A stretch of 16,148 nucleotides of DNA, from NCBI RefSeq assembly GCF_003478445.1, contig NZ_QUET01000045.1:1-16148 (forward strand), in the 5' to 3' direction. The position numbers and the translations under genes were made by a program. The notes under the pieces are model-generated. The model searched no databases. It had not been told where the DNA came from and saw nothing but the letters and a program-made list of their open reading frames with translations. This document shows positions 14,586 to 16,148 of this stretch, piece after piece (position 1 is the first letter of the stretch; every line of letters starts with the position of its first letter). The DNA comes from Roseburia sp. AM59-24XD (lineage in GTDB: Bacteria > Bacillota > Clostridia > Lachnospirales > Lachnospiraceae).

Positions 14586-14831
14586 CTGGTTTATGGGCAG
14601 CAGATGGATGACAGAAGTAATTAAAGCAGAAAGGACAGGGGACAAGTTATTACTGTCGATGTGGTAAAATGCATTTTGACAGGGAGGTCGACAAGATTAG
14701 TATTTATCTGCTTTGGGCAAAAGTATTGCATATTCAATGCAGGACAAATGTTTGGAAGATTAGATGGATTTTTAAGGGTCGACAAAAGAGTGTTGAAAAG
14801 GGAGGAAAAATCAACTAATATATGCATATGG
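14586..14831 (+). promoter_or_regulatory. CRISPR leader with putative array promoter and repeated GGTCGACAA
   Basis: This 246-bp stretch between the cas3 stop and the first repeat holds no convincing gene. A small plus-strand frame runs from 14661 into repeat 1 and is judged spurious. TTGACA (14676-14681) and TAGTAT (14698-14703), 16 bp apart, form a plausible promoter for the pre-crRNA. GGTCGACAA occurs at 14686-14694, between those boxes, and again at 14777-14785. GTCGAT also occurs near 14655. The array orientation (repeat ending ATGTAAAG on the plus strand, like the C. difficile repeat) places the leader here. Confidence 0.65.
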
Positions 14832-16148
14832 GTTTTAATAGAGACATAGTGGAATGTAAAGAAATTGGACACCTTGCGATGAATGCATTCGTATTCGTTT
14901 TAATAGAGACATAGTGGAATGTAAAGGTACAGTTTATCGGCTGTATGCAGGCTTTTTCCCGTTTTAATAGAGACATAGTGGAATGTAAAGATTAGCTGCC
15001 ACGTCGCATACATGAGCATGACCCAGTTTTAATAGAGACATAGTGGAATGTAAAGTCATGTAAGTAACGCTTACTTCCGAGTGTTATAAAAGTTTTAATA
15101 GAGACATAGTGGAATGTAAAGACTCATAGTTATATGCATTATTGTTGGTTGGTATAGTTTTAATAGAGACATAGTGGAATGTAAAGTAAACCGTCCCCAG
15201 CACTCCGGAGCAACGCACTTTCCAGTTTTAATAGAGACATAGTGGAATGTAAAGATGTTTAACGGATTCGGGACGCTTAAAAGCACAGGGTTTTTAATAG
15301 AGACATAGTGGAATGTAAAGAAATATACCAAGGACTTATTTGATGATGCTGTAAAGTTTTAATAGAGACATAGTGGAATGTAAAGAGCCGTTCCGCTATC
15401 TGTTTGACCGGAATCTTATCGTTTTAATAGAGACATAGTGGAATGTAAAGCCAATCATCGATAACGGCTCGAGCGTGTGCAGCATGGTTTTAATAGAGAC
15501 ATAGTGGAATGTAAAGCTTATTCTTGGCGAAATTGATCTGCTCCGGCTTCTGTTTTAATAGAGACATAGTGGAATGTAAAGCTATGTACACGCTCAAAAG
15601 GTCGGATTCGATTTGGTTTTAATAGAGACATAGTGGAATGTAAAGCCGCAAGCGGATGATCTTCACACCGTCACGCTCTACGTTTTAATAGAGACATAGT
15701 GGAATGTAAAGGTAGTTCCGGCTGCGATTCAGATCTAAATTGTAATTGTTTTAATAGAGACATAGTGGAATGTAAAGGAATTATCACTATCGCTATCTGT
15801 TTTCCCGTCTGAGTTTTAATAGAGACATAGTGGAATGTAAAGTTCTCCGATCGTGAGATCCAGAACGGTTGTAGAGGTTGTTTTAATAGAGACATAGTGG
15901 AATGTAAAGGTTAATCACCTTATGTATCCGGCGCAAGAAAGCCTTGGTTTTAATAGAGACATAGTGGAATGTAAAGCCGTAAGCGCATCGGACTTTGCGT
16001 GAAGCTCCTCGTTTTAATAGAGACATAGTGGAATGTAAAGTTATTTTTATGATGGTATTTTTATTCCTTGCGGTTTAATGAGAGACATAGTGGAATGTAA
16101 ACGGTCGCCCATATCGTCATAGGCAAGCGGAGATTCGGTGTTTTAATA
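14832..16148 (+). CRISPR. Type I-B CRISPR array, at least 21 repeats and 20 spacers, cut by window end
   Basis: The 30-bp repeat starts GTTTTAATAGAGAC and ends AGTGGAATGTAAAG. Twenty repeats are seen in full (starts at 14832, 14897, 14961, 15026, 15092, 15157, 15225, 15291, 15356, 15421, 15487, 15552, 15616, 15682, 15748, 15813, 15880, 15947, 16011, 16073). A 21st begins at 16140 and is cut after 9 bp. Spacer lengths in order are 35, 34, 35, 36, 35, 38, 36, 35, 35, 36, 35, 34, 36, 36, 35, 37, 37, 34, 32 and 37. No two spacers are alike. Repeat 8 begins with T (or carries an extra T), and repeat 20 is degenerate. The repeat resembles the C. difficile I-B repeat, which supports plus-strand transcription from the leader at 14586-14831. 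Spacers look richer in GC than the surrounding genes, which suggests foreign origin. Confidence 0.99.
16073..16102 (+). repeat. Degenerate repeat 20 of the array
   Basis: Compared with the consensus, the 5' part reads GTTTAATGAGAGAC (three changes, or one T lost and one G gained) and the last base is C instead of G. The central block GAGACATAGTGGAATGTAAA is intact. The spacer before it is the shortest of the array (32 bp). Decay is usual at the leader-distal end, but another repeat starts at 16140 with the consensus 5' sequence. Confidence 0.9.

Noticed and set aside
14661..14849. Small plus-strand frame of 62 codons in the leader
   Set aside because: It runs into the first CRISPR repeat, has no convincing ribosome binding site, and does not resemble cas4, cas1 or cas2. 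It is treated as chance within the leader.
15062..15076. Inverted repeat AAGTAA-CGC-TTACTT inside spacer 4
   Set aside because: It is a single short palindrome in one spacer and probably reflects the protospacer sequence. It is not a feature of the array.
15095..15895. Minus-strand frames with repeated FTFHYVSIK segments
   Set aside because: These are translations of the CRISPR repeat on the opposite strand, not repeat proteins.

Overview
The window looks like a chromosomal accessory region of a low-GC Gram-positive gut anaerobe, most likely a member of the Lachnospiraceae or a related Clostridia lineage. The basis is AT-rich DNA with GGAGG-type ribosome binding sites, TnpW- and DUF3847-type mobile-element proteins, and a type I-B CRISPR repeat closely resembling the Clostridioides difficile repeat. 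No genus is claimed.

Left part (1-4264): this looks like mobile-element DNA. After the 3' end of an unidentified gene and a small iteron-like repeat cluster, three small minus-strand genes (a two-TM membrane protein, a DUF3847 protein and a TnpW-type protein) recall Tn4451-like mobilizable elements. Divergent to them are three plus-strand genes: a sigma-70-region-4-like protein, a protein with a C-terminal zinc ribbon, and a RhuM-family protein. A terminator closes this block.

Middle part (4364-7980): a MarR-type regulator sits behind a large palindromic operator and is followed by a flavodoxin-like gene. Next, on the minus strand, is a broken C5 cytosine methyltransferase. It has a stop at codon 4 and its 3' end is replaced by the tail of an IS256-type transposase. 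Then come an unidentified 188-residue protein, an XRE regulator with two C-terminal membrane segments, and a small acidic antitoxin-like protein followed by a terminator.

Right part (8000-16148): this is a type I-B (Cst/Tneap-like) CRISPR-Cas locus, cas6-cas8b1-cas7-cas5-cas3, all on the plus strand and tightly packed. A leader of about 246 bp and an array follow, with 20 repeats seen in full, 20 spacers, and a 21st repeat cut by the window edge. Cas6 should process the array transcript. Cas8, Cas7 and Cas5 should form the crRNA-guided Cascade complex, and Cas3 (HD nuclease plus helicase) should degrade the target. Two features stand out. cas7 carries a one-base deletion that splits it into two frames meeting at an ATGA stop-start. 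The adaptation genes cas4, cas1 and cas2 are absent from the place between cas3 and the array where they are often found. If the cas7 lesion is real, interference should be crippled despite an otherwise intact locus.
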